From: Ashinkailepas kermadecensis
Taxonomy: Eukaryota > Arthropoda > Thecostraca > Neolepadidae
Length of the DNA stretch: 64,000 bases
Assembly: GCA_034440615.1 (NCBI GenBank)
Contig: JAOTOM010005097.1
Span: 740,001 to 804,000 of the forward strand
Direction of reading: 5' to 3'
In this document: piece after piece, positions 47,770-61,600 of the stretch
How the letters are laid out: the number at the start of each line of letters is the position of its first letter
Position numbering within the stretch: position 1 is the first letter of the stretch
Position numbers and translations under genes: made by a program
The notes under the pieces: generated by a model
The model's input: only the letters and a program-made list of their open reading frames with translations
Databases searched by the model: none
Told to the model about the DNA's origin: nothing

Positions 47770-49250
47770 CACGCGCTGTCCCAGGTGGTGGGGAAGTGCC
47801 GCGCACTATGATGAGGATCGGGGAGCGCGTGCGCGCTGCAGGCCGAGACTGAGTATACACACACGCACCACGAACACATACAGACACGTGTATGTGTGTG
47901 TGTGTAGTTATGTTTGTACGTATCTATAATTGCATATATATATATATGTATGTATATATTTATATGTATGTATATACGTATGTATATATGCATACACACA
48001 GCTATTATTCGCTGGAGGTTCCGTCTATTAAGTTCCCCTGCATTTCAGGCGATTGCGGCTGGACCGTCGACACACCGGGGAAGTTCGATATACCTGTTAT
48101 ATAGTCACAGCGAAATCTCGATATAGTGTGGGCAAGTTCAATTCGCCTGCCAGTGATAGTCTAGGGTTTTGCCTGGCTTGTACGATAATTGGTTCTCAAT
48201 TCCAATGGCTCCTCCAAACCGCCAAATTCTCAAATTCAAGAGCCGTTAATGTCCTTGTATTTATCGGATTGATTATTAAACAACACGGCGACAGCTTGTG
48301 CAACAGTTTGAACAGTTTCTTCAATGACACCAACCGTTCCAACGTCCACATCTTATCCCAGGCGACATCTTCCTAGCCTCGACAACACAACTCCGTTTCC
48401 GACTGACCAGGCCCGTGGCGCTCGCGAGAGGGGTACAGGTCGCGCGTGGGGGAGGGGCAGTGTCACCGGTCTGCCTGGCCGGCAACACCTATTGCACCAC
48501 ACCTCAAAGGGAGGGGTCCGGTCATCGCATTCCAGACACGTCCCACAGATCGGCATGGTACAATGGTGACAAGTGTGTCACAATGATGACACCCGACTGT
48601 GTCATGTCGCAATGGCACAGCATCTGTTGGCACGCCGTGTGCCGGATCTGACTTAAGCATAACACACCCCGCGACAGACGCTGCTGGGGCGCCAGTGCTG
48701 ACGTCGGTGTCGACGGGCGGGCGACGATTTCCGTTCGTGGTGTTCATGACAGGACTCGACTAGTCTGGACACATGGGAGCCAAATGCATTTCGAAAAAGG
48801 GGTCCGAAGTGAACTTCGTTGCAACAGCTAACCTCCGCTTCTGCCGGACATCTGCATCGTCACATTATCTACCGGTGGTGCGGGTGCAGAATATTCATGG
48901 ACCTCCTCTGACGGAGAGTGTTCATGACCGGCATCCCATGCCTTGGAGTGTGCATTGTTTACCTCTACTGGATTGTGCAGGTAGACCTGTGCTGGAGGGA
49001 TCGTAGTCATCATGCATCACAGTCAGCCTCTGCTGGGGAGTGCACGTCATAGTCCGCCACTACTGAAAGGTTTACATCATGGCCCACCTGTGTTTGACGG
49101 TGCACAGCATGGCCCATTGGCTACCGGAAGGTGCACATCGTGGCCTATGTGTGCTGGGGCGTGTACACCGTGGCCCATATCTGCTTGGAGATTTGCACCA
49201 TAGCCAATATGAGCTGGAGGAGTGCTAATCACCGGTCGCTCCTGCTTCCA
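47770..49250. other. Intergenic DNA with (CA)n/(TA)n patches
   Basis: A GT/TA-rich stretch at 47890-47995 forms alternating purine-pyrimidine DNA. At 48880-49200 a loosely repeated GTGCAC(A/C)TC(A/G)TGGCC motif recurs every 30-40 bases. No gene is called. Confidence 0.45.
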
Positions 49251-49251
49251 G

Positions 49252-49397
49252 CTGCGTCATCACCTGGTGGTGGCGATGCTGCAAGACGGCCGCCCCACGG
49301 GGCTGGCCCCGGTGCGGCTCGCGCCGCACCAGTCGGGGAGGCGGAGCCTGGCGACGGCCGGTGCCAGACTGGCTGCCAATGTCCAGCCGGCCCGACG
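49252..49397 (+). CDS. Possible coding exon of an unrecognised plus-strand gene
   Basis: The acceptor is CTCCTGCTTCCAG and the donor GACG-GTGAGT. One frame reads LRHHLVVAMLQDGRPTGLAP, VRLAPHQSGRRSLATAGARL and ends in phase 2. I know no family for it. Upstream exons were not found. Confidence 0.4.
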
Positions 49398-49728
49398 GTG
49401 AGTGGCCAGTCCGACCAGCGCGTACCGCTGAAGTCAGCCTGCCAAATGTCAAATGTGTCTGGCGGTCAGGGGCTGCTCTCCATCCAGCGGTTGAGGAGAT
49501 GAGAGTGGCCGGCCGACGGCAAAGCTACCTGTGCAGTGCCGGGGTAGTTGGAGAGCTGAGCGTGGCTGGCGGTTAAGCTACCGGCGCAGTGTCGGGGTAG
49601 TACATCGCATGCTTGTGGCGGCACCCTTGTGGAAGTTCGATTGATTTTTTCGTCATGAGATGACTGCTCGGTTTGTTCGAGTATGCGTCGCTTCGATGCT
49701 CCGGACTACTAGCCCCCCCCCCCCACGC

Positions 49729-49945
49729 GTGTCTGGTGGTGCCCTGGACGGCGTGTGGCGCGTGCTGGAGGTATGTTTTGGCGCGAAACTGCCGGAACAA
49801 TATATCCATCTTCCTCCTCCATCCCCCCCCATCACATCGTGCGAGCGGCGCGTCTGGCAATGTTCTGGACGGCGTATAGCGCATGCTAGAGGGATGTTTT
49901 GACGCCGCAACTGCCGGTACGATATACCCACCACCTCCGGTTCGG
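49729..49945 (+). repeat. Two diverged copies of a roughly 95-bp segment
   Basis: GCGTCTGG..GTTCTGGACGGCGT, then CTGGAGG-ATGTTTTGGCG and ACTGCCGG-ACGATATACCC are present at about 49729-49825 and 49849-49945. C-runs (49715-49726, 49825-49832) separate them. Confidence 0.7.
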
Positions 49946-50454
49946 GATGCGGCGTCGAGCAACCAACCGGCGCCGTTTTCGTTTCGTGTGAGCTCGTGCC
50001 GAGTGTTGGCATCGTATGGAGGCGGATAGCAGTGCGGGATGTGGCGCCGGCCGTTGACGCGGCCGGCATTGTGCGTGCGTGTAGCGCGGGCCGAGTTGGC
50101 GCGCGACCCACCAGACGGCTGCCGGTCGTCTATGACACGGACCGCACCAGGTTGTCTAGTTTCGAAGGGGAGGTCCGGAATTGGGTCATGCGTCGTCGCT
50201 TCGTGCCAGGTTCAGTCCGCTCGTATGTGCGTGCGTGCGTGTGCGTGCGTGTGTGCGTGTGTGTGTGGATTTTAAACCGCCTCATTTGAATGCCAGCCGG
50301 ACTATTGTATCTGTACTGATCGATTGTCAGGAACTTTTAGACGAGTATCCTCGGTAACCAGTCCATCAGAAATTCTTGGATGCCTGTCATGAGGTTCCCT
50401 GGTGATCCACTGATCGCACCATGCCACGATGTGCAACTGTACTGTCTGGCGACT

Positions 50455-50930
50455 AGCCGCGGGCAGCTGTAGTGCCCTGGGACCAGCCGTGGGCAACTGT
50501 ACTGCCCTGTGACCAGCCGCGGACAGCTGTACTGCCCTGTGACCAGCCGCGGGCAGCTGTACTGCCCTGTGACCAGCCGCGGGCAGCTGTACTGCCCTGG
50601 GACCAGCCGTGGGCAGCTGTACTGCCCTGTGACCAGCCGCGGGCAGCTGTACTGCCCTGTGACCAGCCGCGGGCAGCTGTACTGCCCTGGGACCAGCCGC
50701 GGGCAGCTGTACTGCCCTGTGACCAGCCGCGGGCAGCTGTACTGCCCTGGGACCAGCCGTGGGCAGCTGTACTGCCCTGTGACCAGCCGTGGGCAGCTGT
50801 ACTGCCCTGTGACCAGCCGCGGGCAGCTGTAGTGCCCTGTGACCAGCCGCGGACAGCTGTACTGCCCTGTGACCAGCCGCGGGCAGCTGTACTGCCCTGT
50901 GACCAGCCGCTGGCAGCTGCCGTCTGGCAG
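50455..50930 (+). repeat. 30-bp minisatellite, about 15 copies
   Basis: The unit is GACCAGCCGCGGGCAGCTGT followed by ACTGCCCTGT. Variation is restricted to a few positions (GTGACC/GGGACC, CCGC/CCGT, GGGCA/GGACA). Thirty bases is ten codons, so several frames are open across it. Confidence 0.95.
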
Positions 50931-51283
50931 TGGGAGTCATCTGTTGTGCTTATCGCTCGGCGTTGCTGGGTAGTGAGGAATAAACCGGCTTGACATTCGG
51001 TCGATATCGTGTATTTTTCGACACTGACGTCGCTCCAGCCTCCGATCACTACGCCAAGGTGCAACACAGACTTCGTGAATCCTGAAGTGTCATCGATTCT
51101 TTCGTCAACGCCATTCCGACGTGCGGGAGTGCAATGTCTCACACGTCAGTTTACCACTGACACCCTCTGACCACGACATCCCCTGACATCCTGACGTCCT
51201 CTGACCACGGCAAACAGAGTACCGAATATGGCTGCATCGAAACAAATCCCATAATGCCTTAACCATGAAATGTCGCCGATGAA

Positions 51284-51427
51284 AGTCGTTTACTACGAGA
51301 TTGTGTACGACCCACTAAGCAGCCGAAACCGCATGACTTCGCCTGCCTCTCACCTTGGCAGGCAGGAATCGAACTGGTACCTTTGGTATCTTAGACGCTC
51401 AGCTTCATCATTGAGCTGCCTACGCCC
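51284..51427 (-). mobile_element. tRNA-derived SINE with 12-bp target duplication
   Basis: Minus strand: GTAGGCAGCTCAATGATGAA (box A-like) and CCAGTTCGATTCCTGCC (box B). It is flanked by GTCGCCGATGAA at 51272-51283 and 51428-51439. Its 3' body differs from the family at 17-33 kb, so it is a second SINE family. Confidence 0.85.
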
Positions 51428-51439
51428 GTCGCCGATGAA

Positions 51440-52780
51440 GGTGTCGGTCATCGCCGTGCGTCTGCATGAACTGTTGATATGCAGGATCGCGAAGGTAGCT
51501 ATAAATAGTACTCATCGCTTTTATCAGCAATGCTTTGCAATGGTACCTCCAGTAATGCACGCCTCCTTCGAAATTGGGTAATTTTCGTACTTCCCCATGT
51601 AGGGAAGTAGTAAGCCCCGCCCCCTCCGAAATAGGGTAATTATCGTATTTCCCCATGCGGATATTGCCCTCGCCCCCTCCTAAAAATAAACAATAACCGC
51701 CAGCAATTGGGTTCTGGTTGCCCACCAACAAACTAATGCCACATCTTATCCTCTGAACAGCTTCTGTCAGAAGCTGCAGGGCCTTATACATGATCATCGA
51801 GCGTTCCATGGTGTGAGCGCTAGATGATTGTCATGCAGCTTCGTTCTGGGACTCTTCGTGTAAGCTCGGAAAAATCCAGAGCATCTTCGCTGCTGTCGTC
51901 AAAGGTCAAAGTTCGTAAAAACCCTCTGTAGACTTTACGGATGAATAAGTTGTGAGAGGGCCCTTGCTACTGGGGCCACTTGAAATTTAGCCTGTTAGCT
52001 TTCTGAGGAGGCTCACTTCGATGCCTGAGAGTGTCTTGTGATACCTGGTGAGGGAGCAGGGTTGAGGGAGTGCCATGAGCAAAAGGGATCTGTGATGTCT
52101 GGTGGATGGACCTGATGACGCAAGCGAGGCACAATTCGGGTCAGTCTGTCGGGTCTCTTGTTTAGGACGCTCCCTCACCCCTGCGCAGAAATATTTCATC
52201 ATTACAGGGCCCTTCTTGAAAATCGCAGCCCCCACCCCCTAAGTTCATTTGCCCATTAACGAAGTCCTGAGTACCCCCCGACGAGAGGCAATATAACCGT
52301 TCGTTTCCAAATATAAGCGGTCGGTTGAAAGCACAAAAATAAGCTCCACTTTTGTCGATTTTCACTGCGTCCATGGGCTGACATACAATTTTGCATTTGT
52401 AGATGGTGGAACGAACCTTCAGAAACAATGTAAGCATTCTTTTTAAATCGAGGCAAAACACGATGAGATTCTAGATGAGATGTGAGCACTTGACGTTTTA
52501 TCACTTTGGTGTTCTGAGTTCGAAACTGTCAATCATATCTGCACATCAAGAAAATATGGATCAGCACATTTTATCACGTAAATTAGCCGCGCGCCATCCT
52601 GGAAAGAGATCAAACGATAAGTGTTTGAGATATCGGGGGGGGGGCGGAATCAGCTGCCACTCAGACACAAGAATATAACTAAGTGAACGTATGCTAGGCG
52701 CGCGACCATGTACGAGATGAAACAGGCGTCCCAATGTCAGCCATCACCTGGCGCCGTTAGCGCGCCCATCAAAGACGAGT
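51440..52780. other. Intergenic or intronic DNA, no gene called
   Basis: A duplicated (A)ATAGGGTAATT-TCGTA-TTCCCCATG segment is at 51575-51660. Otherwise no recognised feature. Confidence 0.4.
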
Positions 52781-52907
52781 GTGCCATCGCTGGCACATTC
52801 GTGGCACCACTACCAGCAACGTCTCCGGCACGTTAGCTGGCAGTGGGAGGGCGTGGCCGGCAGGGCTGGCAGGCTGGGCGGCGGCGGGTGAGGTCGGCCG
52901 CCCTCAG

Positions 52908-52998
52908 AGGGCAGCTCGTGCCGGCCGCGCTGGTGGCGTGCCACTGCCGCCGGCGGCCGAGGCGGCCGAGGCGGCTGGCGCCGGCCGTCGCACCCTGA
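52908..52998 (+). CDS. Possible terminal exon continuing the exon at 49252
   Basis: The acceptor is CGGCCGCCCTCAG. With the incoming phase 2 of the exon at 49252-49397, the frame reads GQLVPAALVACHCRRRPRRP and stops at TGA 52996-52998. Another frame stays open to 53198 (LTTPGRLAYAAASAAPGPAP), so the frame choice is uncertain. Confidence 0.3.
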
Positions 52999-53154
52999 CG
53001 ACGCCCGGCCGGCTGGCCTATGCGGCCGCCAGCGCGGCGCCCGGCCCGGCGCCCGGCCCGGCGCCCTCGTTGGCCGCCGGGTGTCCGTTGGGCGCCTCGG
53101 TGTCCACCCGGCCCCTGTTGCGCCTGCCGAGCGGCGCCGACGCCCGGTCAGCCG

Positions 53155-53490
53155 ACCAGCCGTGTGCGGAAGTTCAGACAGGCAGTGTGGAAGTGTAGAC
53201 GTTTAGAAACCCAGTGTGGACGTTTGCACGAAGCGTGTGGAAGTTCAGACGGCGTGTGGAAGTTCAGACAGGGAGTTTAGACGTTTCGACAAGGCGTGTG
53301 GAAGTTCAAACAGGGCGTGCGGAAGTTCAGACAAGGCGTGTGGAAGTTCAGACAGGGTGTGTGGAAGTTCAGACAGGGTGTGTGGAAGTTCAAACAGGCA
53401 GTGTGGAAGTTCGGACAGAAAGTGTGGAAGTTGAGATAGGGCTTGTGGGAGTCCAGACAGGCGTGTAGAAGTTCAGACAAGGCGAGTCGG
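53155..53490 (+). repeat. 21-bp minisatellite, about 15 copies
   Basis: The unit is GTGTGGAAGTTCAGACAGGG with one more base; edge copies diverge (GTTTAGAAACCCA, GTGGGAGTCCAGACAGG). It follows the GC-rich segment at 52,860-53,150. Confidence 0.92.
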
Positions 53491-53499
53491 CACCCCGCA

Positions 53500-54067
53500 A
53501 GTGATGACTCCACGCGCTCCACCACCGCACGCCCGTCGCTCGCCACCCGCCACCCGCCACCCGTCACCCGTCACCCGCCGCCCACCGTCGGGCCGTCCGC
53601 AAACACAAGAACTGACTGCGAAGCGATTAAGTGGCAGCGCGACCTATTGTGGCCATTTGAAGCGACGCATTCTCGTCGACACAAGCACTGAATGCTCAAT
53701 GCTGTGTGGCTCACAGCAACGCCACACAGTTGGTGTCACGGCCGCTCGTGTTGTCGTCGCGCAAAATATAACTGTCAAAGTTCGGCCAACACGACTATTG
53801 CCAGCTGACTCACTTGGGCTATCGTTTATCTAAGATCCTTCTCTGGGACCCAAGGCTCCACTATTCACATATAATTCGCCAAAGCAACTGGTGAAGCGCA
53901 TTGTATTTCACCAGGCATCTGAGAAAGCTTTAGTCCAATCCCCATCACAACAGCCTGAATATTTCGCCGTTTTCCCATAGACTACAATATCCCATGGTCA
54001 AGACGTCACGATTCCCGTGACCGATACATCCCTCGAAGATGTCCTTGCCGAGTGTGTGAAGGAGTGC
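53500..54067. other. 3' flank of the minus-strand membrane-protein gene
   Basis: Contains a short (CACCCGC)n/(CACCCGTC)n run at 53540-53585. No polyadenylation signal for the minus strand is evident. Confidence 0.4.
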
Positions 54068-54168
54068 TCACTTCCAAAGCATGAGGTACATGACGAAGCC
54101 AAAGACGGTAACGCTGACTGGGGTCAGAATTGCCATCACCAGCAACAATACCGAGCCTCTTCTCCCTC
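54068..54168 (-). CDS. Last exon of a minus-strand gene: C-terminal membrane segment
   Basis: The acceptor is ATATTGTTTCAG. It reads GRRGSVLLLVMAILTPVSVT then VFGFVMYLMLWK and stop. About 25 uncharged residues form one membrane-spanning helix, preceded by two arginines. A 3' terminal exon with a tail anchor or the end of a type I protein is likely. Incoming phase 1 matches the proposed donor at 55471/55470. Confidence 0.62.
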
Positions 54169-54199
54169 CTGAAACAATATGACGCGTTAGTGTAAACGT

Positions 54200-55350
54200 G
54201 ATACCAGTATCCGTCATTTATGAAGGGTTCGCTCATCCAAGCATGCAACGCACACCCTCACCGCTCAGCTCCTAAGGTACGTGCTTCACCTATGCTAGAT
54301 AATGATCACACCTAACAACGTGAGTTACTGAGCAATGAACTACAGTGACGGTACAACTTAATCTGTAGTAACTGGAGAATTCACAAACACAAACTAAAGG
54401 AGGTATTGTTGTTTAACTGTACACAGCCATTTAGGCTGTTGTTATTTTACACCAAATTATCCAGTATGTGGTAGGACCTGCAAATATTGCTGCTACCATA
54501 ACACACCTAGGATCTTTGTTGTGATCCTCGTATCTCTGGGACACCTTCCCCATCACGTTTATCATTAATAGTGCGACAGATTTCGGGAAAACGCACTGCA
54601 ACGAATGTGCTGTTGAAATTGGTTGTAGCTACTGTCAAATATGAGCCCGAATGTCAAGCACGGTGAACGCACCTCTAATTTGAATTGCATTATGCCATGT
54701 TTTCGAATCAACTAACGGCCATTGCTGAAACCTACACAATATGTTGCAAAATTAACGGCAATTGTGTATCTCTTCCGTGTTGTATGCTGTAGTAGCGTTC
54801 ATCGACGGAAACCGTGCATATTTGTGGCTTTAATCTGTCTCATGCATGAAGCAAATTTAGCGTGATCTCCATGGCATACAGGAGATATTTTGGGCCCAAT
54901 ATGCATTGCGTCCACACCCCCACCCCCACCCCCGGCGCGCAAGTCGGAGGACGCGTTTGATTGCGTTTGCATTGTCCAGAGTATTCACGTTATTGGTAGT
55001 TTTGTTTTCTCGTTGCGGGTTCATCACTGGTAGCGCTGTAATCATCAGGACGGTATAGTGCAGCGCCCCCTGAATTTAGCAAAAGAATGGAATCCGCCGA
55101 AGACGTCAAACCCTACAATGACATCGGAATAGACGACAAAAATGGATACAATTAAGCTCGTATTGAATGCTGGCGACACCGGGTGGCACAATTTGTATTT
55201 GACATTGCTGACATTACGACAATTGGAATGATGAAGCCTACAACTTTGTTTGCAAATAAATGCTATCCTGTCGCATCATATGGAAGTCAATTCCTGAAGT
55301 AAAATACTCATCTACGGGAGGCCCCAACAAGATTCCATCCAGTTTAGCTT
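54200..55350. other. Intron of the minus-strand gene
   Basis: AT-rich; contains a (CCCCCAC)n patch at 54914-54935. No other feature seen. Confidence 0.4.
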
Positions 55351-55470
55351 CCACCTAGATGCTGGAACGTCGGGACACTGTGCAGTGAGTGCACAGTGAC
55401 TGAGCGCTCCGAGCACGGGTGAGCTGGTACGGGTAGCCGGCCTGGACGACCACGGTCGGCTGACACCCAC

Positions 55471-55611
55471 CGTGACACTGGCCGATCGACAGACCGTGGC
55501 AGCTCCGTAGCGGGGGCAGCTCGCGGCACGTCATGTGCACCACTCGGCAGGTGCCGTCGCCGCCACCAGCGGCCGCTGTTCCGCGCAGGCTCGCCTCCAG
55601 AGCGTCCAGCG
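55471..55611 (-). CDS. Penultimate exon of the minus-strand gene, Cys-containing
   Basis: The acceptor is GGCCGCTACAG. It reads LDALEASLRGTAAAGGGDG, CRVVHMTCRELPPLRSC and HGLSIGQCH, and the donor is CACG-GTGGGT. The outgoing phase 1 joins the membrane exon in frame. If the donor is skipped the frame continues to 55355 with further cysteines (CHGGCQPTVVVQAGYPYQL, LCTHCTVSRR) and stops. Four to eight Cys suggest an extracellular disulfide-bonded region. A distant cystine-knot resemblance was noted but not claimed. Confidence 0.5.
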
Positions 55612-55614
55612 CTG

Positions 55615-58600
55615 TAGCGGCCGTCACACGTGACACACGGCCGTCACACGTGACACACGGCAGTCACACGTGACACACGGCAGTCACACGTGACACACGG
55701 CAGTCACACGTGACACACGGCAGTCACACGTGACACGGCAGTCACACGTGACACGGCAGTCACACGTGACACACGGCAGTCACACGTGACACACGGCAGT
55801 CACACGTGACACGGCAGTCACACGTGACACACGGCAGTCACACGTGACACACGGCAGTCACACGTGACACGGCAGTCACACGTGACACACGGCCGTCACA
55901 CGTGACACACGGCAGTCACACGTGACACACGTGACACACGGCAGTCACACGTGACACACGGCCGTCACACGTGAAACACGGCAGTCACACGTGACACACG
56001 GCAGTCACACGTGACACACGGCAGTCACACGTGACACACGGCAGTCACACGTGACACACGGCAGTCACACGTGACACACGGCAGTCACACGTGACACACG
56101 GCAGTCACACGTGACACACGGCCGTCACACGTGACACACGGCAGTCACACGTGACACACGGCAGTCACACGTGACACACGGCAGTCACACGTGACACGGC
56201 AGTCACACGTGACACACGGCAGTCACACGTGACACACGGCAGTCACACGTGACACGGCCGTCACACGTGACACGGCAGTCACACGTGACACACGGCAGTC
56301 ACACGTGACACACGGCAGTCACACGTGACACACGGCAGTCACACGTGACACACGGCAGTCACACGTGACACGGCAGTCACACGTGACACGGCAGTCACAC
56401 GTGACACACGGCAGTCACACGTGACACACGGCAGTCACACGTGACACGGCAGTCACACGTGACACACGGCCGTCACACGTGACACACGGCAGTCACACGT
56501 GACACACGGCAGTCACACGTGACACACGGCAGTCACACGTGACACACGGCAGTCACACGTGACACACGGCCGTCACACGTGACACACGGCCGTCACATGT
56601 GACACACGGCAGTCACACGTGACACACGGCCGTCACACGTGACACACGGCAGTCACACGTGATACACGGCCGTCACACGTGATACACGGCTGTCACACGT
56701 GACACACGGCCGTCACACACGGCCACACGTCACACGTGACACACGGCCATCACATGTGACACACGGCAGTCACACGTGACACACGGCCGTCACACGTGAC
56801 ACACGGCTGTCACACGTGACACACGGCCGTCACACGTGACACACGGCAGTCACACGTGACACACGGCCGTCACACGTGACACACGGCCGTCACACGTGAC
56901 ACACGGCCGTCACATGTGACACACGGCAGTCACACGTGACACACGGCCGTCACACGTGACACGGCCGTCACATGTGACACACGGCCGTCACATGTGACAC
57001 ACGGCCGTCACACGTGACACACGGCCGTCACATGTGACACACGGCCGTCACACGTGACACACGGCCGCCACACGTGACACACGGCAGTCACACGTGATAC
57101 ACGGCCGTCACACGTGACACACGGCTGTCACACGTGACACACGGCTGTCACACGTGACACACGGCTGTCACACGTGACACGGCTGTCACATGTGACACAC
57201 GGCCGTCACACGTGACACACGGCCGTCACACGTGACACACGGCCGTCACACGTGACACGGCCGTCACACGTGACACACGGCCGTCACATGTGACACACGG
57301 CCGTCACACGTGACACACGGCCGTCACACGTGACACGGCCGTCACATCACGTGCACACGGCCGTCACACGTGACACGGCCGTCACACGTGACACGGCCGT
57401 CACACGTGACACACGGCTGTCACACGTGCACACGGCTGTCACACGTGACACGGCTGTCACACGTGACACACGGCCGTCACACGTGACACGGCCGTCACAC
57501 GTGACACACGGCCGTCACACGTGACACGGCCGTCACACGTGACACACGGCCAGTCACACGTGACACACGGCTGTCACACGTGACACGGCTGTCACACGTG
57601 ACACGGCTGTCACATGTGACACACGGCCGTCACACGTGACACACGGCCGTCACACGTCACACGTGACACGGCTGTCACACGTGACACACGGCTGTCACAC
57701 GTGACACACGGCCGTCACACGTGACACACGGCCGTCACACACGGCCGTCACACGTGACACGGCCGTCACACGTGACACACGGCTGTCACACGTGACACAC
57801 GGCCGTCACACGTGACACACGGCTGTCACACGTGACACGGCAGTCACACGTGACACACGGCCGTCACACGTGACACACGGCAGTCACACGTGACACGGCT
57901 GTCACACGTGACACACGGCCGTCACACGTGACACGGCAGTCACACGTGACACGGCAGTCACACGTGACACACGGCAGTCACACGTGACACACGGCAGTCA
58001 CACGTGACACACGGCAGTCACACGTGACACACGGCAGTCACGTGACACGGCAGTCACACGTGACACACGGCCGTCACACGTGACACACGGCTGTCACACG
58101 TGACACACGGCAGTCACACGTGACACACGGCAGTCACACGTGACACACGGCAGTCACACGTGACACACGGCAGTCACACGTGACACACGGCAGTCACACG
58201 TGACACACGGCAGTCACACGTGACACACGGCAGTCACACGTGACACACGGCAGTCACACGTGACACACGGCAGTCACACGTGACACGGCAGTCACACGTG
58301 ACACACGGCCGTCACACGTGACACACGGCCGTCACACGTGACACACGGCAGTCACACGTGACACACGGCCGTCACACGTGACACGGCAGTCACACGTGAC
58401 ACACGGCAGTCACACGTGACACACGGCAGTCACACGTGACACACGGCAGTCACACGTGACACACGGCAGTCACACGTGACACACGGCAGTCACACGTGAC
58501 ACACGGCAGTCACACGTGACACGGCAGTCACACGTGACACACGGCAGTCACACGTGACACACGGCAGTCACACGTGACACACGGCAGTCACACGTGACAC

Positions 58601-61600
58601 ACGGCAGTCACACGTGACACACGGCAGTCACACGTGACACACGGCAGTCACACGTGACACACGGCAGTCACACGTGACACACGGCAGTCACACGTGACAC
58701 ACGGCAGTCACACGTGACACACGGCAGTCACACGTGACACGGCAGTCACACGTGACACACGGCAGTCACACGTGACACACGGCAGTCACACGTGACACAC
58801 GGCAGTCACACGTGACACACGGCAGTCACACGTGACACACGGCAGTCACACGTGACACACGGCAGTCACACGTGACACACGGCAGTCACACGTGACACAC
58901 GGCAGTCACACGTGACACACGGCAGTCACACGTGACACGTCACGGCAGTCACACGTGACACACGGCAGTCACACGTGACACACGGCAGTCACACGTGAAC
59001 ACGGCAGTCACACGTGACACACGGCAGTCACACGTGACACGGCGTCACACGTGACACACGGCAGTCACACGTGACACACGGCAGTCACACGCGACACACG
59101 GCAGTCACACGTGACACACGGCAGTCACACGTGACACACGGCAGTCACACGTGACACACGGCCGTCACACGTGACACACGGCAGTCACACGTGACACACG
59201 GCAGTCACACGTGACACACGGCAGTCACACGTGACACACGGCTGTCACAGCGTCCACGTCACACGTGACACACGGCAGTCACACGTGACACACGGCAGTC
59301 ACACGTGACACACGGCTGTCACACGTGACACACGGCCGTCACACGTGACACACGGCCGTCACACGTGACACACGGCCGTCACACGTGACACACGGCCGTC
59401 ACACGTGACACACGGCCGTCACACGTGACACACGGCAGTCACACGTGACACACGGCCAGTCACACGTGACACACGGCCGTCACACGTGACACACGGCCGT
59501 CACACGTGTCACACGGCCGTCACACGTGACACACGGCCGTCACACGTGACACGGCTGTCACACGTGACACACGGCCGTCACATGTGACACACGGCACGTC
59601 ACACGTGACACACGGCCGTCACACGTGACACACGGCCGTCACATGTGACACGGCCGTCACACGTGACACACGGCCGTCACACGTGACACACGGCCGTCAC
59701 ACGTGACACCGTGACACGGCCGTCACACGTGACACACGGCCGTCACACGTGACACACGGCCGTCACACGTGACACACGGCCGTCACACGTGACACACGGT
59801 CACACTGTCACACGTGACACACGGCTGTCACACGTGACACGGCCGTCACATGTGACACACGGCCGTCACACGTGACACACGGCCGTCACACGTGACACCC
59901 TGCACGGCCGTCACACGTGACACACGGCCGTCACACGTGACACACGGCCGTCACACGTGATACACGGCTGTCACACGTGACACACGGCCTGTCACACGTG
60001 ACACACGGCCGTCACACGTGACACACGGCCGTCACACGTGACACACGGCTGTCACACGTGACACGGCTGTCACATGTGACACACGGCCGTCACACGTGAC
60101 ACACGGCCGTCACACGTGATACACGGCTGTCACACGTGACACACGGCTGTCACACGTGACACACGGCTGTCACACGTGACACACGGCTGTCACACGTGAC
60201 ACACGGCCGTCACACGTGACACGGCTGTCACGTGACACGGCGTCACACGTGACACGGCCGTCACACGTGACACACGGCTGTCACACGTGACACACGGCTG
60301 TCACACGTGACACGGCTGTCACACGTGACACACGGCCGTCACACGTGACACACGGCCGTCACACGTGACACACGGCTGTCACACGTGACACGGCTGTCAC
60401 ACGTGACACGGCTGTCACACGTGACACACGGCCGTCACACGTGACACACGGCCGTCACACGTGACACACGGCCGTCACACGTGACACACGGCTGTCACAC
60501 GTGACACGGCTGTCACACGTGACACACGGCCGTCACACGTGACACACGGCTGTCACACGTGACACACGGCTGTCACACGTGACACACGGCTGTCACACGT
60601 GACACACGGCTGTCACACGTGACACACGGCTGTCACACGTGACACACGGCTGTCACACGTGACACGGCTGTCACACGTGACACGGCCGTCACACGTGACA
60701 CACGGCCGTCACACGTGACACACGGCGTCACACACGGCCGTCACACGTGACACACGGCCGTCACACGTGACACACGGCAGTCACACGTGACACGGCTGTC
60801 ACACGTGACACACGGCCGTCACACGTGACACACGGCCGTCACACGTGACACACGGCCGTCACACGTGACACACGGCCGTCACACGTGACACACGGCCGTC
60901 ACACGTGACACACGGCCGTCACACGTGACACACGGCTGTCACACGTGACACACGGCAGTCACACGTGACACGGCGTCACACGTGACACACGGCAGTCACA
61001 CGTGACACACGGCAGTCACACGTGACACACGGCAGTCACACGTGACACACGGCCGTCACACGTGACACACGGCAGTCACACGTGACACACGGCAGTCACA
61101 CGTGACACACGGCAGTCACACGTGACACACGGCAGTCACACGTGACACACGGCAGTCACACGTGACACACGGCTGTCACACGTGACACACGGCTGTCACA
61201 CGTGACACACGGCCGTCACACGTGACACACGGCCGTCACACGTGACACACGGCAGTCACACGTGACACACGGCAGTCACACGTGACACGGCAGTCACACG
61301 TGACACACGGCAGTCACACGTGACACACGGCAGTCACACGTGACACACGGCAGTCACACGTGACACACGGCAGTCACACGTCACACGGCAGTCACACGTG
61401 ACACACGGCAGTCACACGTGACACACGGCAGTCACACGTGACACACGGCTGTCACACGTGACACACGGCCGTCACACGTGACACACGGCAGTCACACGTG
61501 ACACACGGCAGTCACACGTGACACACGGCAGTCACACGTGACACACGGCAGTCACACGTGACACACGGCAGTCACACGTGACACACGGCAGTCACACGTG

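Noticed and set aside
55355..55611. A cystine-knot hormone or bursicon-like domain
   Set aside because: The C-x-G-x-C pattern is suggestive, but the Cys spacing does not fit any known family well, and an internal donor may remove half of the region.
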